Source: Nemertoderma westbladi (Eukaryota; Xenacoelomorpha; Nemertodermatida; Nemertodermatidae). From it: DNA of 64,000 bases. Position numbers and translations under genes: made by a program. Location of the stretch: NCBI GenBank assembly GCA_032718475.1, contig JAUCBJ010007822.1, positions 1 to 64,000 on the forward strand, in the 5' to 3' direction. Position 1 is the first letter of the stretch, and every line of letters starts with the position of its first letter. Shown piece after piece: positions 1 through 12,054 of the stretch. A model generated the notes under the pieces. It worked only from the letters and a program-made list of their open reading frames with translations. It ran no database searches and was not told the origin of the DNA.

Positions 1-3000
1 AGGTTGGGAGTGTCGGTTAGTTGTGAGTGAAGCCTCATAGATTGGGGTAGGAACAGGTTGGGAGTGTCAGTTAGTTGTGAGTGAAGCCTCATAGATTGGG
101 GTAGGAACAGGTTGGGAGTGTCAGCTAGTTGTGAGTGAAGCCTCATAGATTGGGGTAGGAACTGGTTGGGAGTGTCAGTTAGTTGTGAGTGAAGTCTCAT
201 AGATTGCGGTAGGAACGGAGCAGGTTGGGAGTGTCAGTTAGTTGTGAGTGAAGCCTCATAGATTGGGGTAGGAACGGAACAGGTTGGGAGTGTCAGTTAG
301 TTGTGAGTGAAGCCTCATAGATTGGGGTTGGGGTAGGAACAGGTTGGGAGTGTCAGTTAGTTGTGAGTGAAGCCTCATAGATTGGGGTAGGAACGGAACA
401 GGTTGGGAGTGTCAGTTAGTTGTGAGTGAAGCCTCATAGATTGGGGTAGGAACAGGTTGGGAGTGTCAGTTAGTTGTGAGTGAAGCCTCATAGATTGGGG
501 TAGGAACGGAACAGGTTGGGAGTGTCAGTTAGTTGTGAGTGAAGCCTCATAGATTGGGGTAGGAACAGGTTGGGAGTGTCAGCTAGTTGTGAGTGAAGCC
601 TCATAGATTGGGGTAGGAACAGGTTGGGAGTGTCAGTTAGTTGTGAGTGAAGCCTCATAGATTGGGGTTGGGGTAGGAACAGGTTGGGAGTGTCAGTTAG
701 TTGTGAGTGAAGCCTCATAGATTGGGGTAGGAACGGAACAGGTTGGGAGTGTCAGTTAGTTGTGAGTGAAGCCTCATAGATTGGGGTAGGAACAGGTTGG
801 GAGTGTCAGTTAGTTGTGAGTGAAGCCTCATAGATTGGGGTAGGAACGGAACAGGTTGGGAGTGTCAGTTAGTTGTGAGTGAAGCCTCATAGATTGGGGT
901 AGGAACAGGTTGGGAGTGTCAGTTAGTTGTGAGTGAAGCCTCATAGATTGGGGTTGGGGTAGGAACAGGTTGGGAGTGTCAGTTAGTTGTGAGTGAAGCC
1001 TCATAGATTGGGGTAGGAACGGAACAGGTTGGGAGTGTCAGTTAGTTGTGAGTGAAGCCTCATAGATTGGGGTAGGAACAGGTTGGGAGTGTCAGTTAGT
1101 TGTGAGTGAAGCCTCATAGATTGGGGTAGGAACGGAACAGGTTGGGAGTGTCAGTTAGTTGTGAGTGAAGCCTCATAGATTGGGGTAGGAACAGGTTGGG
1201 AGTGTCAGCTAGTTGTGAGTGAAGCCTCATAGATTGGGGTAGGAACAGGTTGGGAGTGTCAGTTAGTTGTGAGTGAAGCCTCATAGATTGCGGTAGGAAC
1301 GGAACAGGTTGGGAGTGTCAGTTAGTTGTGAGTGAAGCCTCATAGATTGGGGTAGGAACGGAACAGGTTGGGAGTGTCAGTTAGTTGTGAGTGAAGTCTC
1401 ATAGATTGGGGTAGGAACAGGTTGGGAGTGTCAGTTAGTTGTGAGTGAAGCCTCATAGATTGGAGTAGGAACAGGTTGGGAGTGTCAGCTAGTTGTGAGT
1501 GAAGCCTCATAGATTGGGGTAGGAACGGAACAGGTTGGGAGTGTCAGTTAGTTGTGAGTGAAGCCTCATAGATTGGGGTAGGAACGGAACAGGTTGGGAG
1601 TGTCAGTTAGTTGTGAGTGAAGCCTCATAGATTGGGGTAGGAACAGGTTGGGAGTGTCAGTTAGTTGTGAGTGAAGCCTCATAGATTGGGGTAGGAACAG
1701 GTTGGGAGTGTCAGCTAGTTGTGAGTGAAGCCTCATAGATTGGGGTAGGAACAGGTTGGGAGTGTCAGTTAGTTGTGAGTGAAGCCTCATAGATTGCGGT
1801 AGGAACGGAACAGGTTGGGAGTGTCAGTTAGTTGTGAGTGAAGCCTCATAGATTGGGGTAGGAACAGGTTGGGAGTGTCAGCTAGTTGTGAGTGAAGCCT
1901 CATAGATTGGGGTAGGAACAGGTTGGGAGTGTCAGTTAGTTGTGAGTGAAGCCTCATAGATTGCGGTAGGAACGGAACAGGTTGGGAGTGTCAGTTAGTT
2001 GTGAGTGAAGCCTCATAGATTGGGGTAGGAACAGGTTGGGAGTGTCAGTTAGTTGTGAGTGAAGCCTCATAGATTGGGGTAGGAACAGGTTGGGAGTGTC
2101 AGCTAGTTGTGAGTGAAGCCTCATAAATTGGGGTAGGAACAGGTTGGGAGTGTCAGTTAGTTGTGAGTGAAGCCTCATAGATTGGGGTAGGAACGGAACA
2201 GGTTGGGAGTGTCAGTTAGTTGTGAGTGAAGCCTCATAGATTGCGGTAGGAACAGGTTGGGAGTGTCAGTTAGTTGTGAGTGAAGCCTCATAGATTTGGG
2301 TAGGAACGGAACAGGTTGGGAGTGTCAGTTAGTTGTGAGTGAAGCCTCATAGATTGGGGTAGGAACGGAACAGGTTGGGAGTGTCAGTTAGTTGTGAGTG
2401 AAGCCTCATAGATTGGGGTAGGAACGGAACAGGTTGGGAGTGTCAGTTAGTTGTGAGTGAAGCCTCATAGATTGCGGTAGGAACAGGTTGGGAGTGTCAG
2501 TTAGTTGTGAGTGAAGCCTCATAGATTTGGGTAGGAACGGAACAGGTTGGGAGTGTCAGTTAGTTGTGAGTGAAGCCTCATAGATTGGGGTAGGAACAGG
2601 TTGGGAGTGTCAGTTAGTTGTGAGTGAAGCCTCATAGATTTGGGTAGGAACGGAACAGGTTGGGAGTGTCAGTTAGTTGTGAGTGAAGCCTCATAGATTG
2701 GGGTAGGAACGGAACAGGTTGGGAGTGTCAGTTAGTTGTGAGTGAAGCCTCATAGATTGCGGTAGGAACGGAACAGGTTGGGAGTGTCAGTTAGTTGTGA
2801 GTGAAGCCTCATAGATTGGGGTAGGAACAGGTTGGGAGTGTCAGTTAGTTGTGAGTGAAGCCTCATAGATTTGGGTAGGAACGGAACAGGTTGGGAGTGT
2901 CAGTTAGTTGTGAGTGAAGCCTCATAGATTGGGGTAGGAACAGGTTGGGAGTGTCAGTTAGTTGTGAGTGAAGCCTCATAGATTGGGGTAGGAACAGGTT

Positions 3001-6000
3001 GGGAGTGTCAGTTAGTTGTGAGTGAAGCCTCATAGATTGGGGTAGGAACGGAACAGGTTGGGAGTGTCAGTTAGTTGTGAGTGAAGCCTCATAGATTGCG
3101 GTAGGAACAGGTTGGGAGTGTCAGTTAGTTGTGAGTGAAGCCTCATAGATTTGGGTAGGAACGGAACAGGTTGGGAGTGTCAGTTAGTTGTGAGTGAAGC
3201 CTCATAGATTGGGGTAGGAACAGGTTGGGAGTGTCAGTTAGTTGTGAGTGAAGCCTCATAGATTGGGGTAGGAACGGAACAGGTTGGGAGTGTCAGTTAG
3301 TTGTGAGTGAAGCCTCATAGATTGCGGTAGGAACAGGTTGGGAGTGTCAGTTAGTTGTGAGTGAAGCCTCATAGATTTGGGTAGGAACGGAACAGGTTGG
3401 GAGTGTCAGTTAGTTGTGAGTGAAGCCTCATAGATTGGGGTAGGAACAGGTTGGGAGTGTCAGTTAGTTGTGAGTGAAGCCTCATAGATTTGGGTAGGAA
3501 CGGAACAGGTTGGGAGTGTCAGTTAGTTGTGAGTGAAGCCTCATAGATTGGGGTAGGAACGGAACAGGTTGGGAGTGTCAGTTAGTTGTGAGTGAAGCCT
3601 CATAGATTGGGGTAGGAACGGAACAGGTTGGGAGTGTCAGTTAGTTGTGAGTGAAGCCTCATAGATTGGGGTAGGAACGGAACAGGTTGGGAGTGTCAGT
3701 TAGTTGTGAGTGAAGCCTCATAGATTGGGGTAGGAACAGGTTGGGAGTGTCAGTTAGTTGTGAGTGAAGCCTCATAGATTGGGGTAGGAACGGAACAGGT
3801 TGGGAGTGTCAGTTAGTTGTGAGTGAAGCCTCATAGATTGGGGTAGGAACGGAACAGGTTGGGAGTGTCAGTTAGTTGTGAGTGAAGCCTCATAGATTGC
3901 GGTAGGAACGGAACAGGTTGGGAGTGTCAGTTAGTTGTGAGTGAAGCCTCATAGATTGGGGTAGGAACGGAACAGGTTGGGAGTGTCAGTTAGTTGTGAG
4001 TGAAGCCTCATAGATTGCGGTAGGAACAGGTTGGGAGTGTCAGTTAGTTGTGAGTGAAGCCTCATAGATTGGGGTAGGAACGGAACAGGTTGGGAGTGTC
4101 AGTTAGTTGTGAGTGAAGCCTCATAGATTGCGGTAGGAACGGAACAGGTTGGGAGTGTCAGTTAGTTGTGAGTGAAGCCTCATAGATTGGGGTAGGAACG
4201 GAACAGGTTGGGAGTGTCAGTTAGTTGTGAGTGAAGCCTCATAGATTGCGGTAGGAACAGGTTGGGAGTGTCAGTTAGTTGTGAGTGAAGCCTCATAGAT
4301 TGGGGTAGGAACGGAACAGGTTGGGAGTGTCAGTTAGTTGTGAGTGAAGCCTCATAGATTGGGGTAGGAACGGAACAGGTTGGGAGTGTCAGTTAGTTGT
4401 GAGTGAAGCCTCATAGATTGCGGTAGGAACGGAACAGGTTGGGAGTGTCAGTTAGTTGTGAGTGAAGCCTCATAGATTGGGGTAGGAACGGAACAGGTTG
4501 GGAGTGTCAGTTAGTTGTGAGTGAAGCCTCATAGATTGCGGTAGGAACAGGTTGGGAGTGTCAGTTAGTTGTGAGTGAAGCCTCATAGATTGGGGTAGGA
4601 ACGGAACAGGTTGGGAGTGTCAGTTAGTTGTGAGTGAAGCCTCATAGATTGGGGTAGGAACGGAACAGGTTGGGAGTGTCAGTTAGTTGTGAGTGAAGCC
4701 TCATAGATTGCGGTAGGAACGGAACAGGTTGGGAGTGTCAGTTAGTTGTGAGTGAAGCCTCATAGATTGGGGTAGGAACGGAGCAGGTTGGGAGTGTCAG
4801 TTAGTTGTGAGTGAAGCCTCATAGATTGGGGTAGGAACAGGTTGGGAGTGTCAGTTAGTTGTGAGTGAAGCCTCATAGATTGGGGTAGGAACAGGTTGGG
4901 AGTGTCAGTTAGTTGTGAGTGAAGCCTCATAGATTGGGGTAGGAACAGGTTGGGAGTGTCAGTTAGTTGTGAGTGAAGCCTCATAGATTGGGGTAGGAAC
5001 GGAGCAGGTTGGGAGTGTCAGTTAGTTGTGAGTGAAGTCTCATAGATTGGGGTAGGAACAGGTTGGGAGTGTCAGTTAGTTGTGAGTGAAGTCTCATAGA
5101 TTGGGGTAGGAACAGGTTGGGAGTGTCAGTTAGTTGTGAGTGAAGCCTCATAGATTGGGGTAGGAACAGGTTGGGAGTGTCAGTTAGTTGTGAGTGAAGT
5201 CTCATAGATTGGGGTAGGAACAGGTTGGGAGTGTCAGTTAGTTGTGAGTGAAGCCTCATAGATTGGGGTAGGAACAGGTTGGGAGTGTCAGTTAGTTGTG
5301 AGTGAAGCCTCATAGATTGGGGTAGGAACAGGTTGGGAGTGTCAGTTAGTTGTGAGTGAAGCCTCATAGATTGCGGTAGGAACGGAACAGGTTGGGAGTG
5401 TCAGTTAGTTGTGAGTGAAGCCTCATAGATTTGGGTAGGAACAGGTTGGGAGTGTCAGTTAGTTGTGAGTGAAGCCTCATAGATTGCGGTAGGAACGGAA
5501 CAGGTTGGGAGTGTCAGTTAGTTGTGAGTGAAGCCTCATAGATTGGGGTAGGAACAGGTTGGGAGTGTCAGTTAGTTGTGAGTGAAGTCTCATAGATTGG
5601 GGTAGGAACAGGTTGGGAGTGTCAGTTAGTTGTGAGTGAAGTCTCATAGATTGGGGTAGGAACAGGTTGGGAGTGTCAGTTAGTTGTGAGTGAAGCCTCA
5701 TAGATTGGGGTAGGAACAGGTTGGGAGTGTCAGTTAGTTGTGAGTGAAGCCTCATAGATTGCGGTAGGAACGGAACAGGTTGGGAGTGTCAGTTAGTTGT
5801 GAGTGAAGCCTCATAGATTGGGGTAGGAACAGGTTGGGAGTGTCAGTTAGTTGTGAGTGAAGCCTCATAGATTGGGATAGGAACAGGTTGGGAGTGTCAG
5901 TTAGTTGTGAGTGAAGCCTCATAGATTGCGGTAGGAACAGGTTGGGAGTGTCAGTTAGTTGTGAGTGAAGCCTCATAGATTGGGGTTGGGGTAGGAACAG

Positions 6001-6392
6001 GTTGGGAGTGTCAGTTAGTTGTGAGTGAAGTCTCATAGATTGCGGTAGGAACAGGTTGGGAGTGTCAGTTAGTTGTGAGTGAAGTCTCATAGATTGGGGT
6101 AGGAACAGGTTGGGAGTGTCAGTTAGTTGTGAGTGAAGCCTCATAGATTGGGGTTGGGGTAGGAACAGGTTGGGAGTGTCAGTTAGTTGTGAGTGAAGCC
6201 TCATAGATTGCGGTAGGAACAGGTTGGGAGTGTCAGTTAGTTGTGAGTGAAGCCTCATAGATTGCGGTAGGAACGGAACAGGTTGGGAGTGTCAGTTAGT
6301 TGTGAGTGAAGCCTCATAGATTGGGGTAGGAACAGGTTGGGAGTGTCAGTTAGTTGTGAGTGAAGTCTCATAGATTGGGGTAGGAACGGAAC
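1..6392 (+). repeat. Large satellite block A, copy 1
   Basis: The order of unit types from base 1 recurs from base 6393. Diagnostic points are the rare GTGTCGGTT at the start (again at 6393), the TTGGGGTTGGGG 60-bp units near 321, 661 and 950 (again near 6717, 7055 and 7343), and the CATAAATT unit near 2125 (again near 8517). The offset is a constant 6392 up to about 4.07 kb. The right part, from about 5.23 to 6.39 kb, recurs at offset 5429. Boundaries are good to about one unit. Confidence 0.85.
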
Positions 6393-9300
6393 AGGTTGGG
6401 AGTGTCGGTTAGTTGTGAGTGAAGCCTCATAGATTGGGGTAGGAACAGGTTGGGAGTGTCAGTTAGTTGTGAGTGAAGCCTCATAGATTGGGGTAGGAAC
6501 AGGTTGGGAGTGTCAGCTAGTTGTGAGTGAAGCCTCATAGATTGGGGTAGGAACTGGTTGGGAGTGTCAGTTAGTTGTGAGTGAAGTCTCATAGATTGCG
6601 GTAGGAACGGAGCAGGTTGGGAGTGTCAGTTAGTTGTGAGTGAAGCCTCATAGATTGGGGTAGGAACGGAACAGGTTGGGAGTGTCAGTTAGTTGTGAGT
6701 GAAGCCTCATAGATTGGGGTTGGGGTAGGAACAGGTTGGGAGTGTCAGTTAGTTGTGAGTGAAGCCTCATAGATTGGGGTAGGAACGGAACAGGTTGGGA
6801 GTGTCAGTTAGTTGTGAGTGAAGCCTCATAGATTGGGGTAGGAACAGGTTGGGAGTGTCAGTTAGTTGTGAGTGAAGCCTCATAGATTGGGGTAGGAACG
6901 GAACAGGTTGGGAGTGTCAGTTAGTTGTGAGTGAAGCCTCATAGATTGGGGTAGGAACAGGTTGGGAGTGTCAGCTAGTTGTGAGTGAAGCCTCATAGAT
7001 TGGGGTAGGAACAGGTTGGGAGTGTCAGTTAGTTGTGAGTGAAGCCTCATAGATTGGGGTTGGGGTAGGAACAGGTTGGGAGTGTCAGTTAGTTGTGAGT
7101 GAAGCCTCATAGATTGGGGTAGGAACGGAACAGGTTGGGAGTGTCAGTTAGTTGTGAGTGAAGCCTCATAGATTGGGGTAGGAACAGGTTGGGAGTGTCA
7201 GTTAGTTGTGAGTGAAGCCTCATAGATTGGGGTAGGAACGGAACAGGTTGGGAGTGTCAGTTAGTTGTGAGTGAAGCCTCATAGATTGGGGTAGGAACAG
7301 GTTGGGAGTGTCAGTTAGTTGTGAGTGAAGCCTCATAGATTGGGGTTGGGGTAGGAACAGGTTGGGAGTGTCAGTTAGTTGTGAGTGAAGCCTCATAGAT
7401 TGGGGTAGGAACGGAACAGGTTGGGAGTGTCAGTTAGTTGTGAGTGAAGCCTCATAGATTGGGGTAGGAACAGGTTGGGAGTGTCAGTTAGTTGTGAGTG
7501 AAGCCTCATAGATTGGGGTAGGAACGGAACAGGTTGGGAGTGTCAGTTAGTTGTGAGTGAAGCCTCATAGATTGGGGTAGGAACAGGTTGGGAGTGTCAG
7601 CTAGTTGTGAGTGAAGCCTCATAGATTGGGGTAGGAACAGGTTGGGAGTGTCAGTTAGTTGTGAGTGAAGCCTCATAGATTGCGGTAGGAACGGAACAGG
7701 TTGGGAGTGTCAGTTAGTTGTGAGTGAAGCCTCATAGATTGGGGTAGGAACGGAACAGGTTGGGAGTGTCAGTTAGTTGTGAGTGAAGTCTCATAGATTG
7801 GGGTAGGAACAGGTTGGGAGTGTCAGTTAGTTGTGAGTGAAGCCTCATAGATTGGAGTAGGAACAGGTTGGGAGTGTCAGCTAGTTGTGAGTGAAGCCTC
7901 ATAGATTGGGGTAGGAACGGAACAGGTTGGGAGTGTCAGTTAGTTGTGAGTGAAGCCTCATAGATTGGGGTAGGAACGGAACAGGTTGGGAGTGTCAGTT
8001 AGTTGTGAGTGAAGCCTCATAGATTGGGGTAGGAACAGGTTGGGAGTGTCAGTTAGTTGTGAGTGAAGCCTCATAGATTGGGGTAGGAACAGGTTGGGAG
8101 TGTCAGCTAGTTGTGAGTGAAGCCTCATAGATTGGGGTAGGAACAGGTTGGGAGTGTCAGTTAGTTGTGAGTGAAGCCTCATAGATTGCGGTAGGAACGG
8201 AACAGGTTGGGAGTGTCAGTTAGTTGTGAGTGAAGCCTCATAGATTGGGGTAGGAACAGGTTGGGAGTGTCAGCTAGTTGTGAGTGAAGCCTCATAGATT
8301 GGGGTAGGAACAGGTTGGGAGTGTCAGTTAGTTGTGAGTGAAGCCTCATAGATTGCGGTAGGAACGGAACAGGTTGGGAGTGTCAGTTAGTTGTGAGTGA
8401 AGCCTCATAGATTGGGGTAGGAACAGGTTGGGAGTGTCAGTTAGTTGTGAGTGAAGCCTCATAGATTGGGGTAGGAACAGGTTGGGAGTGTCAGCTAGTT
8501 GTGAGTGAAGCCTCATAAATTGGGGTAGGAACAGGTTGGGAGTGTCAGTTAGTTGTGAGTGAAGCCTCATAGATTGGGGTAGGAACGGAACAGGTTGGGA
8601 GTGTCAGTTAGTTGTGAGTGAAGCCTCATAGATTGCGGTAGGAACAGGTTGGGAGTGTCAGTTAGTTGTGAGTGAAGCCTCATAGATTTGGGTAGGAACG
8701 GAACAGGTTGGGAGTGTCAGTTAGTTGTGAGTGAAGCCTCATAGATTGGGGTAGGAACGGAACAGGTTGGGAGTGTCAGTTAGTTGTGAGTGAAGCCTCA
8801 TAGATTGGGGTAGGAACGGAACAGGTTGGGAGTGTCAGTTAGTTGTGAGTGAAGCCTCATAGATTGCGGTAGGAACAGGTTGGGAGTGTCAGTTAGTTGT
8901 GAGTGAAGCCTCATAGATTTGGGTAGGAACGGAACAGGTTGGGAGTGTCAGTTAGTTGTGAGTGAAGCCTCATAGATTGGGGTAGGAACAGGTTGGGAGT
9001 GTCAGTTAGTTGTGAGTGAAGCCTCATAGATTTGGGTAGGAACGGAACAGGTTGGGAGTGTCAGTTAGTTGTGAGTGAAGCCTCATAGATTGGGGTAGGA
9101 ACGGAACAGGTTGGGAGTGTCAGTTAGTTGTGAGTGAAGCCTCATAGATTGCGGTAGGAACGGAACAGGTTGGGAGTGTCAGTTAGTTGTGAGTGAAGCC
9201 TCATAGATTGGGGTAGGAACAGGTTGGGAGTGTCAGTTAGTTGTGAGTGAAGCCTCATAGATTTGGGTAGGAACGGAACAGGTTGGGAGTGTCAGTTAGT

Positions 9301-11821
9301 TGTGAGTGAAGCCTCATAGATTGGGGTAGGAACAGGTTGGGAGTGTCAGTTAGTTGTGAGTGAAGCCTCATAGATTGGGGTAGGAACAGGTTGGGAGTGT
9401 CAGTTAGTTGTGAGTGAAGCCTCATAGATTGGGGTAGGAACAGAACAGGTTGGGAGTGTCAGTTAGTTGTGAGTGAAGCCTCATAGATTGCGGTAGGAAC
9501 AGGTTGGGAGTGTCAGTTAGTTGTGAGTGAAGCCTCATAGATTTGGGTAGGAACGGAACAGGTTGGGAGTGTCAGTTAGTTGTGAGTGAAGCCTCATAGA
9601 TTGGGGTAGGAACAGGTTGGGAGTGTCAGTTAGTTGTGAGTGAAGCCTCATAGATTGGGGTAGGAACGGAACAGGTTGGGAGTGTCAGTTAGTTGTGAGT
9701 GAAGCCTCATAGATTGCGGTAGGAACAGGTTGGGAGTGTCAGTTAGTTGTGAGTGAAGCCTCATAGATTTGGGTAGGAACGGAACAGGTTGGGAGTGTCA
9801 GTTAGTTGTGAGTGAAGCCTCATAGATTGGGGTAGGAACAGGTTGGGAGTGTCAGTTAGTTGTGAGTGAAGCCTCATAGATTTGGGTAGGAACGGAACAG
9901 GTTGGGAGTGTCAGTTAGTTGTGAGTGAAGCCTCATAGATTGGGGTAGGAACGGAACAGGTTGGGAGTGTCAGTTAGTTGTGAGTGAAGCCTCATAGATT
10001 GGGGTAGGAACGGAACAGGTTGGGAGTGTCAGTTAGTTGTGAGTGAAGCCTCATAGATTGGGGTAGGAACGGAACAGGTTGGGAGTGTCAGTTAGTTGTG
10101 AGTGAAGCCTCATAGATTGGGGTAGGAACAGGTTGGGAGTGTCAGTTAGTTGTGAGTGAAGCCTCATAGATTGGGGTAGGAACGGAACAGGTTGGGAGTG
10201 TCAGTTAGTTGTGAGTGAAGCCTCATAGATTGGGGTAGGAACGGAACAGGTTGGGAGTGTCAGTTAGTTGTGAGTGAAGCCTCATAGATTGCGGTAGGAA
10301 CGGAACAGGTTGGGAGTGTCAGTTAGTTGTGAGTGAAGCCTCATAGATTGGGGTAGGAACGGAACAGGTTGGGAGTGTCAGTTAGTTGTGAGTGAAGCCT
10401 CATAGATTGCGGTAGGAACAGGTTGGGAGTGTCAGTTAGTTGTGAGTGAAGCCTCATAGATTGGGGTAGGAACGGAACAGGTTGGGAGTGTCAGTTAGTT
10501 GTGAGTGAAGCCTCATAGATTGGGGTAGGAACGGAACAGGTTGGGAGTGTCAGTTAGTTGTGAGTGAAGCCTCATAGATTGCGGTAGGAACGGAACAGGT
10601 TGGGAGTGTCAGTTAGTTGTGAGTGAAGCCTCATAGATTGGGGTAGGAACAGGTTGGGAGTGTCAGTTAGTTGTGAGTGAAGCCTCATAGATTGGGGTAG
10701 GAACAGGTTGGGAGTGTCAGTTAGTTGTGAGTGAAGCCTCATAGATTGGGGTAGGAACAGGTTGGGAGTGTCAGTTAGTTGTGAGTGAAGCCTCATAGAT
10801 TGCGGTAGGAACGGAACAGGTTGGGAGTGTCAGTTAGTTGTGAGTGAAGCCTCATAGATTTGGGTAGGAACAGGTTGGGAGTGTCAGTTAGTTGTGAGTG
10901 AAGCCTCATAGATTGCGGTAGGAACGGAACAGGTTGGGAGTGTCAGTTAGTTGTGAGTGAAGCCTCATAGATTGGGGTAGGAACAGGTTGGGAGTGTCAG
11001 TTAGTTGTGAGTGAAGTCTCATAGATTGGGGTAGGAACAGGTTGGGAGTGTCAGTTAGTTGTGAGTGAAGTCTCATAGATTGGGGTAGGAACAGGTTGGG
11101 AGTGTCAGTTAGTTGTGAGTGAAGCCTCATAGATTGGGGTAGGAACAGGTTGGGAGTGTCAGTTAGTTGTGAGTGAAGCCTCATAGATTGCGGTAGGAAC
11201 GGAACAGGTTGGGAGTGTCAGTTAGTTGTGAGTGAAGCCTCATAGATTGGGGTAGGAACAGGTTGGGAGTGTCAGTTAGTTGTGAGTGAAGCCTCATAGA
11301 TTGGGATAGGAACAGGTTGGGAGTGTCAGTTAGTTGTGAGTGAAGCCTCATAGATTGCGGTAGGAACAGGTTGGGAGTGTCAGTTAGTTGTGAGTGAAGC
11401 CTCATAGATTGGGGTTGGGGTAGGAACAGGTTGGGAGTGTCAGTTAGTTGTGAGTGAAGTCTCATAGATTGCGGTAGGAACAGGTTGGGAGTGTCAGTTA
11501 GTTGTGAGTGAAGTCTCATAGATTGGGGTAGGAACAGGTTGGGAGTGTCAGTTAGTTGTGAGTGAAGCCTCATAGATTGGGGTTGGGGTAGGAACAGGTT
11601 GGGAGTGTCAGTTAGTTGTGAGTGAAGCCTCATAGATTGCGGTAGGAACAGGTTGGGAGTGTCAGTTAGTTGTGAGTGAAGCCTCATAGATTGCGGTAGG
11701 AACGGAACAGGTTGGGAGTGTCAGTTAGTTGTGAGTGAAGCCTCATAGATTGGGGTAGGAACAGGTTGGGAGTGTCAGTTAGTTGTGAGTGAAGCCTCAT
11801 AGATTGGGGTAGGAACGGAAC
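6393..11821 (+). repeat. Large satellite block A, copy 2 (lacks about 963 bp)
   Basis: Second tandem copy of block A, 5429 bp long. It follows copy 1 at offset 6392 to about 10.46 kb, then at offset 5429 from about 10.66 kb to the end, so about 963 bp present at 4.1-5.2 kb in copy 1 is missing. In the aligned parts unit order is the same and I noticed only isolated base changes, for example GGAACAGAAC near 9440 where copy 1 has GGAACGGAAC near 3048. Confidence 0.8.
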
Positions 11822-12054
11822 AGGTTGGGAGTGTCAGTTAGTTGTGAGTGAAGCCTCATAGATTGGGGTAGGAACGGAACAGGTTGGGAGTGTCAGTTAG
11901 TTGTGAGTGAAGCCTCATAGATTGCGGTAGGAACGGAACAGGTTGGGAGTGTCAGTTAGTTGTGAGTGAAGCCTCATAGATTGGGGTAGGAACAGGTTGG
12001 GAGTGTCAGTTAGTTGTGAGTGAAGCCTCATAGATTGGGGTAGGAACGGAACAG

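Noticed and set aside
301-340. Telomere repeat (TTGGGG, ciliate type)
   Set aside because: Only two TTGGGG in a row occur, within a 60-bp satellite unit, and not as a longer tract anywhere.
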